This document shows positions 16,293 through 24,969 of a stretch of DNA of 64,000 nucleotides, piece by piece. Numbering within the stretch: position 1 is the first letter of the stretch; every line of letters begins with the position of its first letter. The notes beneath the pieces were generated by a model. The model saw nothing but the letters and a program-made list of their open reading frames with translations, searched no databases and was not told where the DNA came from. Source of the DNA: an uncultured Clostridium sp. (GTDB taxonomy: Bacteria; Bacillota; Clostridia; Clostridiales; Clostridiaceae); the NCBI RefSeq assembly GCF_947072515.1, contig NZ_CAMTIG010000013.1, positions 1 through 64,000 of the forward strand. Reading direction: 5' to 3'. The translations under genes and the position numbers were made by a program.

Positions 16293-17183
16293 ATGGAAAC
16301 AAAAAGAAAAAATAAAAAAGGGCAAACCTTAGAAGAATTTTTAGAGAGTTATAAACCAGGTAATTATGAAAAGCCATCTTTAACTGTAGATATGCTTTTA
16401 TTTACCGTAGTAGATAAATTTAATGAGAATAAAAAAAAGGTTCCAAGCAAAGAACTAAAGATTATGTTAGTTAAAAGAAAAAACCATCCATTCATAGGAC
16501 AATGGGCTATACCAGGTGGATTTGTTGATATTAATGAATCTGTAGAAGAAGCTGTATATAGAGAACTAAAGGAAGAAACAAATATAGAAAATGTATATTT
16601 AGAACAGTTATATCTTTTTGGAGATGTAGATAGGGATCCAAGAATGAGAGTAGTATCATCTTCATATATGGCATTAGTAAGTCATAGAAATTTAAATCCT
16701 ATAGCAGGAGATGATGCTGAAGATGTAATGTGGTTTACAGTGCAAATAGAAAATGAAGAAGAAGGGAAACAATTATTGATTCTTCAAGGTGATGATGAGA
16801 AAACTGTTTTAAGTTATACTATTAAAACAGTTTTTGAAGAAAAAGGAATCTTAAATAGAAAGAAAATAATTATAAACCCAGTTTATGAGGATTTAGATAC
16901 TCAAATTGCATTTGATCATATTAAGATAATAAATATGGCTCTTGAAAGAATGAGAAATAAAATAGAGTATACACCTATAGCTTTTACATTAGTAGATGAA
17001 TACTTTACATTAACAGAATTACAGAAAGTTTATGAAGTGATTCTAGGAAAAGAATTAAGAAAATCCAATTTTAGAAAGAAAATAGCATCTATGGTAATAG
17101 AAACGGAGAAAAAGTGGAATGAAGGTGGATATAGACCACCTAAACTATACAAATTTAATAGAGAATGGACTCATGAATTCTAA
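16293..17183 (+). CDS. nrtR: NrtR-like Nudix-domain transcriptional regulator of NAD metabolism
   Basis: 296-residue protein with an N-terminal Nudix domain (about residues 30-165) and a C-terminal winged-helix part (about 205-290, ending KWNEGGYRPPKLYKFNREW). This is the layout of NrtR, a repressor of NAD biosynthesis and salvage genes that senses ADP-ribose. The Nudix box (residues 75-98) keeps GGFVDINE and RELKEE, but the final Gly is Asn, so hydrolase activity is uncertain. It stands directly before pncB, with palindromic TTATTC/GAATAA sites over its promoter and a weaker one before pncB, consistent with autoregulation and control of nicotinate salvage. GGGGGAT precedes the ATG. Confidence 0.88.
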   Translation: METKRKNKKGQTLEEFLESYKPGNYEKPSLTVDMLLFTVVDKFNENKKKVPSKELKIMLVKRKNHPFIGQWAIPGGFVDINESVEEAVYRELKEETNIENVYLEQLYLFGDVDRDPRMRVVSSSYMALVSHRNLNPIAGDDAEDVMWFTVQIENEEEGKQLLILQGDDEKTVLSYTIKTVFEEKGILNRKKIIINPVYEDLDTQIAFDHIKIINMALERMRNKIEYTPIAFTLVDEYFTLTELQKVYEVILGKELRKSNFRKKIASMVIETEKKWNEGGYRPPKLYKFNREWTHEF

Positions 17184-17198
17184 TTTAAAGAAAATAAT

Positions 17199-17220
17199 AC
17201 CTATTCTGAAAAAGAATAAG
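17199..17220 (+). promoter_or_regulatory. Weak NrtR-like operator before pncB
   Basis: CTATTCT...AGAATAAG lies just ahead of the pncB ribosome site. The arms match the upstream operators but the inner spacing is 7 rather than 9 bases, so binding is uncertain. Confidence 0.4.
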
Positions 17221-17234
17221 TCGGAGGATAATTA

Positions 17235-18689
17235 ATGAATAAAATAGATTTGAAAAATAAAAGGAATTTAAGTATGTTAGTAGATTTTTATGAATTTACT
17301 ATGGCAAACGGATATTTCAACAATGGATATAAAGATAAAATAGTAACTTGTGATATGTTTTTTAGGAAGATACCAGATGGTGGAGGATTTGCTATAGCAG
17401 CAGGGCTTGAACAGCTTATAGAGTATATAGAAGGGCTTGAATTTATAGAAGATGATATTAATTATCTAAGAAGTATGAATATATTTTCAGAGGAATTTTT
17501 AGAATATCTATTAAACTTTAAGTTTAAAGGTGATATACATGCAATAGAGGAAGGAACACCAGTTTTTCCAAATGAACCATTAGTTACTGTAAAAGCAAGA
17601 ATAATAGATGCCCAATTAATAGAGACAATGTTATTACTTTCAATAAATCACCAAACATTATTAGCAACGAAAGCTAATAGAATTGTTAGAGCTGCAAATG
17701 GAAAGCAAGTTTTTGATTTAGGAGCTAGAAGAGGACAAGGAAGTGATGCAGCTATATTAGGAGCAAGAGCTGCTATAATTGGAGGAATAGATAAAACTGC
17801 AACTACAATTACAGGACAAAATTTTGGAGTTGGTGTTGTTGGAACTATGGCACATTCATGGATTCAATTTTTTGAGAGTGAATATGAAGCTTTTGAATTA
17901 TATGCAAAGACTTATCCAGACAATTGTGTACTTTTAGTAGATACTTATAATGTTTTAGGTTCAGGAATTCCTAATGCTATAAAGGTTGCAAAAGAAGTTT
18001 TAGAACCGATGGGAAAAAGATTAAAAGGAATAAGATTAGATAGTGGAGATTTAGCTTATCTTTCTAAGAAAGTAAGAAAAATATTAGATAGAGAAGGACT
18101 AAGCGACTGTCAAATAGTAGCGTCTAATAGTTTAGATGAATATATAATTAGAGATTTAATAAGACAAGGTGCAGCTATTGACATATATGGAGTTGGTGAA
18201 AGACTTATAACAGCTAAATCAGAGCCTGTTTTTGGTGGAGTATATAAACTTATGGCTGTTGAAGAAAATGGTGAAATGAAGCCTAGAATAAAACTTTCAG
18301 AAAATGTAGAGAAAGTAACAAATCCAGGATGTAAAGAAGTTTGGAGACTTATGGATAATGAAACAAATAAAGCTATAGCAGATGTATTAACTATAGAAGG
18401 TGAAGTAATAGAAAATAGTAAATCATATAGAATATTTGATCCAGTGCATACATGGAAGAAGAAGATAGTGAGGAATTTTACACCAGTAAAATTACAAGTT
18501 CCTATTTATAAGCAAGGAGAACTAGTATATAAATTACCAACTATAGATGAAATACAAAAGAGAAGAGAAGAAGGCGTAGAGAGTCTTTGGGATGAAATAA
18601 AAAGATTTGAAAATCCGCATCAATATTATGTAGATCTTTCACAAAAACTATGGGATTTAAAAGCAGAATTAATAAATAAATTTAGTTAG
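17235..18689 (+). CDS. pncB: Nicotinate phosphoribosyltransferase
   Basis: 484-residue cytoplasmic enzyme that joins nicotinate to PRPP to form nicotinate mononucleotide, the entry step of the Preiss-Handler NAD salvage route. Family signatures are visible: LVDFYEFTMANGYF near the start, the phosphoribosyl-binding region with FDLGARRGQGSDAAILGARA (about residues 156-175), GTMAHSWIQFF with the catalytic His, and GIRLDSGDLAYLS. The length matches bacterial type PncB. CGGAGG gives the start. It is 51 bases downstream of the NrtR-like gene, a classic regulator-target pair. A terminator follows. Confidence 0.95.
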   Translation: MNKIDLKNKRNLSMLVDFYEFTMANGYFNNGYKDKIVTCDMFFRKIPDGGGFAIAAGLEQLIEYIEGLEFIEDDINYLRSMNIFSEEFLEYLLNFKFKGDIHAIEEGTPVFPNEPLVTVKARIIDAQLIETMLLLSINHQTLLATKANRIVRAANGKQVFDLGARRGQGSDAAILGARAAIIGGIDKTATTITGQNFGVGVVGTMAHSWIQFFESEYEAFELYAKTYPDNCVLLVDTYNVLGSGIPNAIKVAKEVLEPMGKRLKGIRLDSGDLAYLSKKVRKILDREGLSDCQIVASNSLDEYIIRDLIRQGAAIDIYGVGERLITAKSEPVFGGVYKLMAVEENGEMKPRIKLSENVEKVTNPGCKEVWRLMDNETNKAIADVLTIEGEVIENSKSYRIFDPVHTWKKKIVRNFTPVKLQVPIYKQGELVYKLPTIDEIQKRREEGVESLWDEIKRFENPHQYYVDLSQKLWDLKAELINKFS

Positions 18690-18699
18690 ATTAAAAAAC

Positions 18700-18732
18700 A
18701 GAGAGGCTACTTAGTGTAGTCTCTCTTTATAT
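18700..18732. terminator. Terminator between pncB and the convergent oxidoreductase gene
   Basis: AGAGAGGCTAC and GTAGTCTCTCT pair (one G-U) around TTAGT. It lies between the ends of two convergent genes and probably serves both. Confidence 0.85.
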
Positions 18733-18733
18733 A

Positions 18734-20131
18734 TTAAGATAATTTTTCTCCCATCATAACGCCCATGGCGGAAGCCATCATAAGACCTCTAGTCCATCCA
18801 CTAGAATCACCAAGGCAGTGAAGACCTTTTATATTTGTCTCAAAATTATCATCAACTATAACTTTATTACTATAGAATTTTATTTCAGGACCATAAAGTA
18901 GTGTTTCATCACTAGCAAATCCTGGAACAACCTTATTCATTGACTCTATAAAGTTTATTATATTAGTCATAGTTCTATAAGGCATTGCAGATGTTAAATC
19001 TCCAGCTACGGCATCAGGTAAGGTATATCTAACGTTAGATCTATCTAATTCTTTTTGCCATGTTCTTTTACCAGATAAAATATCACCATATCTTTGAACC
19101 AATATACTTCCATTTCCAAGCATATTAACAAGTTCAGCAACTTTTTTACCATATTCAATAGGTTTATTAAATGGTTCAACAAAATCATGGGAGCTTAATA
19201 TAGCTAAATTAGTATTATTTGATTTTAATTCTTTATAGGAATGTCCATTAACAATAGCTAAATTATTATCATAATTTTCTTGTGATACAAAACCACCAGG
19301 ATTTTGACAAAAAGTTCTTACTTTATCTTTAAATGGAGCAGGATAGCCAATAAGTTTTGATTCATATAAAACATTGTTTACACTTTCCATAACTTCATTT
19401 CTTACTTCAACTCTAACCCCAATATCAACTGTACCAGCTTTATGATTAATATCATGCTTTAAGCACATATCTTTAAGCCAATCAGCACCTTTTCGACCAG
19501 TAGCAACAACTACATTATCAGAAAGTAAAGTTCTTTCATTATCTTTTTTAAGAGAGTTTACTACAGAGATACCAGTAATTTTATTATCTTCAATAATTAA
19601 ATCGTTAACTGTTGTATCAAAAAGAATAGTAACACCATTATCTAAAAGATAATTTTGTAATTTCAAGTATATTTCTTGTGCTTTTTCTGTACCTAAATGT
19701 CTAATAGGACAATCAACAAGCTTTAAGTTTCCTTCAATAGCCTTTTTTCTAATTTCCTTTACAGCTTCAGGGTTATCAATACCTTCAACTCTTTCATCAG
19801 CACCAAATTCTAAATAGATTTTATCAGTATAATCTATATAATCTTGTACTTTTTTTCCACCTAATAGAAGAGGTAAATCACCACCAACTTCATAGTTTAG
19901 AGAAAGTTTTCCATCAGAAAAGGCACCAGCACCAGAAAATCCTGTTGTAATATGACAATAAGGTTTACAGTTAACGCATTTATTTGTTTTAACTTTAGGG
20001 CAAGATCGTTTATCAATACTTCTACCTGCCTCTATTAAAAGTATATTTTTATTTTTATTTTTTCTATTAAGTTCTAAAGCTGTAAAAATTCCACCAGGAC
20101 CAGCACCTACTATAATAACATCATATTTCAT
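18734..20131 (-). CDS. FAD-dependent oxidoreductase (COG2509-type)
   Basis: 465-residue flavoprotein. The N-terminus has the dinucleotide-binding motif DVIIVGAGPGGIFTALEL (residues 4-21), followed by a Cys-rich stretch CPKVKTNKCVNCKPYC and GFSGAGAFSDGKLSL, the signature of the COG2509 'uncharacterised FAD-dependent dehydrogenase' group. The C-terminal end has LHCLGDSSGWTRGLMMASAMG, the second FAD-contact segment. The four closely spaced Cys could bind metal or act in redox, but this is not shown. AAGGAGG precedes the start; a 6-bp hairpin (AGAGCA/TGCTCT, 20166-20185) lies in its leader. Substrate unknown. Confidence 0.85.
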   Translation of the reverse strand: MKYDVIIVGAGPGGIFTALELNRKNKNKNILLIEAGRSIDKRSCPKVKTNKCVNCKPYCHITTGFSGAGAFSDGKLSLNYEVGGDLPLLLGGKKVQDYIDYTDKIYLEFGADERVEGIDNPEAVKEIRKKAIEGNLKLVDCPIRHLGTEKAQEIYLKLQNYLLDNGVTILFDTTVNDLIIEDNKITGISVVNSLKKDNERTLLSDNVVVATGRKGADWLKDMCLKHDINHKAGTVDIGVRVEVRNEVMESVNNVLYESKLIGYPAPFKDKVRTFCQNPGGFVSQENYDNNLAIVNGHSYKELKSNNTNLAILSSHDFVEPFNKPIEYGKKVAELVNMLGNGSILVQRYGDILSGKRTWQKELDRSNVRYTLPDAVAGDLTSAMPYRTMTNIINFIESMNKVVPGFASDETLLYGPEIKFYSNKVIVDDNFETNIKGLHCLGDSSGWTRGLMMASAMGVMMGEKLS

Positions 20132-20350
20132 AAAAAATCCTCCTTAAATATGATGACCTATAGAAAGAGCATTTAAAGGTGCTCTGTAGAAACATTTCTC
20201 CATATTAGAAACTTATATAGAATCAAAATTCGTATTTTATTTTAAAATTTCATTATATTTTATATAATAAAGGGAAAAAAGAAAAAAATCAAGATAATAT
20301 ACGAATAATAACTAAAATAAAAGAAAAAAAGTTCATAAATAAACATAATA

Positions 20351-20393
20351 AAAAAACTGCGTTAAAGAAAAATTTCTTTAACGCAGTTTTTTT
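20351..20393 (-). terminator. Terminator of the CarD-like gene
   Basis: AAAACTGCGTTAAAGAAA and TTTCTTTAACGCAGTTTT form a near-perfect 18-bp stem with A/T runs on both sides. It lies 50 bases after the end of the minus-strand CarD gene. The remaining 220 bases to the next gene show only A+T-rich sequence and that gene's leader. Confidence 0.9.
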
Positions 20394-20443
20394 ATTATGT
20401 AACAATTCTCAGAATGAAGAATTGCAAATTATAAATTTATAAT

Positions 20444-20917
20444 TTATTTATATAGTATTATTTCAGATGGAGACTTATCTAAAATTATTGATAACTCTTC
20501 TGTAAGAAGTTTTTCAGCAGTTTTTAAAGTTCTTTCATCTGATTGATTTAATTTTTTTGAAGCTTTAATTTTTTCAAGCTTTTTAGCATGGATACTATTT
20601 GCAATATTCATCCAAATCTCAAAACTACCCTCTTTTAGAAGTTTAGTGAAATAAGTATGTCTTTCTCTTTCATTTTCAACCCATAGTGAGCATAAATCAT
20701 TGTTATTAACAATAGCAGTAGCTTCATCTACATTGATTAGAGGTCTCATAAATAGTGTAGTATTAGTAGGGATTTTAATTTTAGTGTTATTTTCCGAAAT
20801 AGAATTTAAAACATAATATTCTATCATATCCCCATCCCTATTTTTTTCACTAACAATATCAGCTACTTTGCAAACTCCACTTGTGCTATAAATTATGTAA
20901 TCATTAATAGTAAACAT
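20444..20917 (-). CDS. CarD/CdnL-family RNA polymerase-binding regulator
   Basis: 157-residue protein. Residues 1-60 form the CarD/TRCF RNA polymerase-interacting domain (FTINDYIIYSTSGVCKVADI, YYVLNS, TKIKIPTNT), which contacts the beta subunit and modulates open-complex formation. The remaining helical part (about 65-157) would contact promoter DNA. The length is typical of clostridial CarD-like proteins. ATAAGGAGAG precedes the ATG. It is a single-gene unit with a strong terminator. Other clostridial CarD proteins affect growth and stress genes; which promoters this one serves cannot be told here. Confidence 0.87.
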   Translation of the reverse strand: MFTINDYIIYSTSGVCKVADIVSEKNRDGDMIEYYVLNSISENNTKIKIPTNTTLFMRPLINVDEATAIVNNNDLCSLWVENERERHTYFTKLLKEGSFEIWMNIANSIHAKKLEKIKASKKLNQSDERTLKTAEKLLTEELSIILDKSPSEIILYK

Positions 20918-21152
20918 AAAAACACTCTCCTTATAATAATTTTTTTAGAATAGATTATTAGATAAATAGGAGAATAAAAAATTTTGATATTTTCTCTTGT
21001 CATATTTATAAAATTAATTTAATAAATAAAATAATTTATTGAAATAAGATATTCTATATCTATTATATCACAGTTATAAAGATTAGATTGAATTATTATT
21101 AATATAAAGTTGAATATGAATAAAATTCAAAATAAAAATTCATTTGAAAATA

Positions 21153-21190
21153 TTGACAATGTGATACAAGTGTTATATATTATATATAAC
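21153..21190 (+). promoter_or_regulatory. Promoter with 19-bp GTTATATA...TATATAAC operator (ABC transporter)
   Basis: -35 TTGACA (21153-21158) and -10 TATATT (21176-21181) are 17 bases apart. The -10 lies inside a perfect palindrome GTTATATAT-T-ATATATAAC (21172-21190). A palindrome with the same arms, length and offset from the -35 occurs at 40661-40679 before a YtrA-type GntR regulator gene, so that regulator is the likely repressor here. Confidence 0.7.
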
Positions 21191-21214
21191 AAAAAATGAA
21201 GGTGGGGAAAGTAG

Positions 21215-21928
21215 ATGTTAAGTATAAAAAATTTCTCTAAAACATATAAAGGAAATAAAAAGGCAGTGGATAATTTAAGCCTAGAAATCAAAAAAGGGGA
21301 TATATTTGGATTTATAGGTCATAATGGAGCAGGAAAAACAACTACTATAAAAGCTATAGTTGGAATTTTAGAAATAGAAGAAGGTAATATTTTAATAGAT
21401 GGAATGTCAATTAAAGATAAACCGATGGAATGTAAAAAAATAATAGCATATGTTCCAGATAATCCGGATATATATGAAAATTTAACAGGAATACAGTATC
21501 TTACATTAATATCAGATATATATGGAATATCAAAGGAAGATAGAAGAGAAAGAATAAAAAAATATGGCGATGAATTTTCAATAACAAGTGCATTAGGAGA
21601 TTTGATAAGTTCATATTCTCATGGAATGAAGCAGAAGCTTGTATTGATTTCAGCATTAATTCATAAACCTAAATTACTTATATTAGATGAACCTTTTGTA
21701 GGATTAGATCCATTAGCATCACATAAAGTAAAGGAAATAATGAAAGAAGAATGTGAGAAAGGATTAAGTGTATTCTTTTCAACACATGTATTAGAGGTAG
21801 CAGAAAAACTTTGTAATAAAGTAGCAATAATAAAGAATGGACAAATTGTTGCACAAGGAAATACAAAAGAGATTATAGGTGATAATTCATTAGAAGATTT
21901 ATTTATGGAGCTAGAAGAAGATGAATAG
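21215..21928 (+). CDS. ABC transporter ATP-binding protein
   Basis: 237-residue ATPase subunit. Walker A is GHNGAGKTT (residues 35-43), the signature appears as SYSHGMKQK, Walker B is LLILDEPFVGLDP, and the H-loop is STH. It belongs to the exporter-type group that pairs with large multi-pass permeases (YtrB/CcmA-like). The permease gene starts 8 bases before its stop, so the two are translationally coupled. The palindromic operator upstream resembles the YtrA-type operator at 40661, and YtrA regulators typically control ABC exporters of this kind. GAAGGTGGGG precedes the ATG. Confidence 0.92.
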   Translation: MLSIKNFSKTYKGNKKAVDNLSLEIKKGDIFGFIGHNGAGKTTTIKAIVGILEIEEGNILIDGMSIKDKPMECKKIIAYVPDNPDIYENLTGIQYLTLISDIYGISKEDRRERIKKYGDEFSITSALGDLISSYSHGMKQKLVLISALIHKPKLLILDEPFVGLDPLASHKVKEIMKEECEKGLSVFFSTHVLEVAEKLCNKVAIIKNGQIVAQGNTKEIIGDNSLEDLFMELEEDE

Positions 21929-23504
21929 TATTATATCTTTATTAAAATATAATATTATAAACACATATGGAATAAATAGAGTTTTTCAAAAGAAAAATAA
22001 AAAAGAGATACTGAAGACTATAGGAATAGGAGTTTTGTTTATATATTTGATAGGATTAGTGATAGTTTTTACAGATATGGTAGCAAAACCTGCAATTCAA
22101 TTAGGGCTTGGAGATATAATATTACTTCAAGGAATACTTTTATCTATAGGACTTATTGGGTTTACATCTATATATAAAATGGCTGGATATATTTTTGGAA
22201 ATAAAGATTACAATACTCTTTGTGCAATGCCAATAAGTAGTTTTAAAATAATTATTATAAAAATAATAACAGTAATATTGCCAACTTATTTAATTATGTT
22301 AATTTGTATGTTGCCATCATTTATTATATATAGTATGAATGTACAAACATCACCATTTTTCTTAGTTTATGCAATAATAATGCTTTTAGTAATTCCTATG
22401 ATACCAGTATCTATAGCTACATTTATAGGAACAATTATTTTATATGTAACATCTAAGATGAAAGGAAAAAACTTTTTTACAGTTATTATTTTCTTAGTGA
22501 TAACTATAGGAGCTATATTTCTTCCTCAAATAATGATCCAAAATATAACTGAAAATGTTGAAAAGTATGCAAAATCAGTAAATGAAATAGTATATGCAGT
22601 ATATCCACCAACACGTTTCTATATAGGAGCATTAGTAAATGGAAGCTTTAAGGACTTTATAATTTTTATTTCTTTATCATTAATAATATTTATAGTATTT
22701 GTTTTATTTGTAAGTAAAGTATTTAATAGAGTAAATAGTAGATTACAAGAAACAACTATGAAAAATAATTACAAAATGGGTGAATTAAAAGAAAGTAGTG
22801 TAATAAAGTCACTTGTAATCAATGAAATTAAAAAACTTTTCTCTATGCCTATGGTAACCTTAAATGTAATTATTGGAGCAATAATGTATATTATATTTGG
22901 AGCTGCAACAATTTTTGCCGGAAAAAATATATTAGAGGAATTTGCTTCTTTAGGTATACAAAATTTAGAACTTGCAGGCGTATGTATAGTAGGTGTACTT
23001 TGTTTAATGTTGACAACTACAACAGCAACAAGTATATCACTAGAAGGAAATAAATTATGGTTTTTAAAAGTAATGCCTGTAGATGTTATGAAAATATTTA
23101 AAGCAAAAATAGCAACAAATTTAATGATAACTATCCCTTCAGTATTGATTGGTACAATTTTATCAGGAATTGGATTGAAATTAAGTATTATAGATATAAT
23201 ACTAACATTAATATTACTTTTAATTGTAGCAATACTAATGCCTGCCTTAGGATTAATAATAAATTTATTATTCCCAGTATTAAATTGGACATCAGAAATT
23301 GCTGTAGTAAAGAGAAGTACGGCAACAATGATTATGACTTTTGGAGGTATGGGACTTACATTTATAATAGGATTTATTTATGTAAAGATTAAAATAGACT
23401 TAATTCTATATATTATGATAATTGGTATTTTAGCTTTAGTTGGAATTATAGCTTGTATGTCTATTTTATCAAAATGGGGAAAGAATCGATTCTTAAATTT
23501 ATAG
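21921..23504 (+). CDS. ABC transporter permease
   Basis: 527-residue integral membrane protein with about 12 hydrophobic segments; two of the longest soluble stretches lie near residues 205-225 and 265-295. The overall pattern fits the clostridial ABC-2-type permeases paired with a single ATPase. It overlaps the ATPase gene by 8 bases (ATGAATAG), which fixes the start. Cargo is unknown; lipids, antimicrobial peptides or cell-wall-active drugs are common for this class. A bidirectional terminator follows. Confidence 0.85.
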   Translation: MNSIISLLKYNIINTYGINRVFQKKNKKEILKTIGIGVLFIYLIGLVIVFTDMVAKPAIQLGLGDIILLQGILLSIGLIGFTSIYKMAGYIFGNKDYNTLCAMPISSFKIIIIKIITVILPTYLIMLICMLPSFIIYSMNVQTSPFFLVYAIIMLLVIPMIPVSIATFIGTIILYVTSKMKGKNFFTVIIFLVITIGAIFLPQIMIQNITENVEKYAKSVNEIVYAVYPPTRFYIGALVNGSFKDFIIFISLSLIIFIVFVLFVSKVFNRVNSRLQETTMKNNYKMGELKESSVIKSLVINEIKKLFSMPMVTLNVIIGAIMYIIFGAATIFAGKNILEEFASLGIQNLELAGVCIVGVLCLMLTTTTATSISLEGNKLWFLKVMPVDVMKIFKAKIATNLMITIPSVLIGTILSGIGLKLSIIDIILTLILLLIVAILMPALGLIINLLFPVLNWTSEIAVVKRSTATMIMTFGGMGLTFIIGFIYVKIKIDLILYIMIIGILALVGIIACMSILSKWGKNRFLNL

Positions 23505-23516
23505 AGTATATTGCTG

Positions 23517-23550
23517 AAAAGCCTAGTAAATATTTTTTACTAGGCTTTTT
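23517..23550. terminator. Bidirectional terminator
   Basis: AAAAGCCTAGTAAA and TTTACTAGGCTTTT pair perfectly; it lies between the convergent permease and oxidoreductase genes. Confidence 0.92.
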
Positions 23551-23551
23551 A

Positions 23552-24538
23552 TTATAAGTCGGAATCGTATACAATACCAAGAGATTTTCTGATAGTATCT
23601 ATGATTTTTATTGACTCTAAAGATTGGGATAAAGGATTTAAAGAAGATTCAGTACTTTTACTTAGAATAGTTTGAATAAAAGACTCGATTTCATAACACA
23701 TATCATTTTCTATTTGAGGGATAGTGATATCCTCTGTAGAGCCATCTCTATATATAATTTTAATATTATTGAAGCGAATAGAATCAATTAAAATCGTTCC
23801 ATTTTCACCTTGTATTTCACAAGGAAGATAGGAGTTTGAAATTTTTGAATAAATAATAGTAGCATCCATATTATCATATTTGAAAATAGCAACTCCAGAA
23901 CCATCAGTTCCAGTATGAAGTACTTCTCCAGTAGCATGAATTGAATGAGGAACCCCGAAAAGGTTTACTAATGGATGCACGCAATAGATTCCAATATCGG
24001 ATAGAGCACCAGTGGAAATTTCACGTTTGAAAGCATTTTCTATAATACCTTTTTTAAAATTATCGTACCTAGAAGAATATTGACAATAAGAAAAGAAAAC
24101 TTTTCTTACAATTCCAATTTTACTTAATGCTTTTTTCACTTCTAAAAAATTTGGTAAACAAGTTATTCGCATAGCTTCCATAAGAACTAAATTTTTTTCT
24201 TTAGCTGTAGATATCATTTCTAAAACTTCTTTTTCATTAGAGCCAATAGCTTTTTCACAAAGAACATGCTTACCACCGTTTAACATAGCAATACTTTGTT
24301 TTTTATGAAGAAAATTTGGTGATGCAATATATACTGCATCAAAAGCAGATGAATTTGCAAAGGAATTTAAATCATCAAAGAATAAAGTTGCACCAAATTT
24401 TGCACCAAAGGATTTTGCTTTCTCTAGATCACGAGAATAGATAGAAACTAACTCAAAATCTACAATAGATTTAGCTGCATTTAGAAAGTTTTCAGTAATA
24501 GAACTTGTACCAATTATTCCAAATTTAATTTTTTTCAT
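23552..24538 (-). CDS. Gfo/Idh/MocA-family oxidoreductase
   Basis: 328-residue NAD(P)-dependent dehydrogenase. The N-terminal Rossmann domain begins KIKFGIIGTSSITENFL (Gly-rich loop variant GTSSIT) and contains VYIASPNFLHKKQS and the family motif GKHVLCEKAIG with the catalytic-region Lys. The C-terminal half is the substrate domain (GALSDIGIYCVHPLVNLFG). Members oxidise or reduce sugars, inositols and related hydroxyl compounds; the substrate is not evident. The start follows AAGGGGGATTT. It is a single gene, convergent with the ABC permease. Confidence 0.9.
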   Translation of the reverse strand: MKKIKFGIIGTSSITENFLNAAKSIVDFELVSIYSRDLEKAKSFGAKFGATLFFDDLNSFANSSAFDAVYIASPNFLHKKQSIAMLNGGKHVLCEKAIGSNEKEVLEMISTAKEKNLVLMEAMRITCLPNFLEVKKALSKIGIVRKVFFSYCQYSSRYDNFKKGIIENAFKREISTGALSDIGIYCVHPLVNLFGVPHSIHATGEVLHTGTDGSGVAIFKYDNMDATIIYSKISNSYLPCEIQGENGTILIDSIRFNNIKIIYRDGSTEDITIPQIENDMCYEIESFIQTILSKSTESSLNPLSQSLESIKIIDTIRKSLGIVYDSDL

Positions 24539-24666
24539 AAAAAGAAATCCCCCTTAAATAGTTTTTTTATTTATTATATCATATAGATATTTATACTTAA
24601 ATAAAATCCTCGTAAATGAAATAAAATAAATAAAAAAATTAAAGATGAAACTTAAAAGTATAGGTT

Positions 24667-24751
24667 AGGCGGGGCTGTAATACTATAAATTAAGTTTGTT
24701 TTTTAATTTATAGAAAACAAATAAATTATCTTACAGCTATTTTGCCCCGCT
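24667..24751. ncRNA. GC-closed long hairpin element (possible structured RNA or MITE-like repeat)
   Basis: GCGGGGC (24669-24675) pairs with GCCCCGC (24744-24750). TGTAA (24676-24680) pairs with TTACA (24731-24735) past a bulge, and CTATAAATTAA (24683-24693) pairs with TTAATTTATAG (24703-24713). GC-rich closing arms are rare in this AT-rich DNA. It lies alone in the 431-base gap between a minus-strand and a plus-strand gene; the rest of the gap shows nothing recognisable. It may be a folded RNA, a small mobile repeat or a protein site. Confidence 0.45.
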
Positions 24752-24939
24752 ATGAGATAAAAGAGTTAAAGCTTAAGATAATTTAGCTGTTTTCACAAAT
24801 TAATTTAATAAAAATAGAAAAATAAAAAGTTTTATAAACAATTAAAGAAGAAAGAGAATAGGATAGATTGAAGAGATATTTATATGATAAATTAAAAAAG
24901 ACATAATTAAATTATGAGAAGGTAAGTACATAAAGAAAA

Positions 24940-24969
24940 GGAGGGAAGATACCTAGTGTATCGACTTAT
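24940..24969 (+). promoter_or_regulatory. Ribosome binding site with intervening hairpin (amidohydrolase)
   Basis: The only Shine-Dalgarno sequence, GGAGGG (24940-24945), is 24 bases from the ATG, too far for normal use. GATAC-CTAGT-GTATC (24948-24962) can fold between them and reduce the effective spacing to 9 bases. No other in-frame start fits better. Confidence 0.5.
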
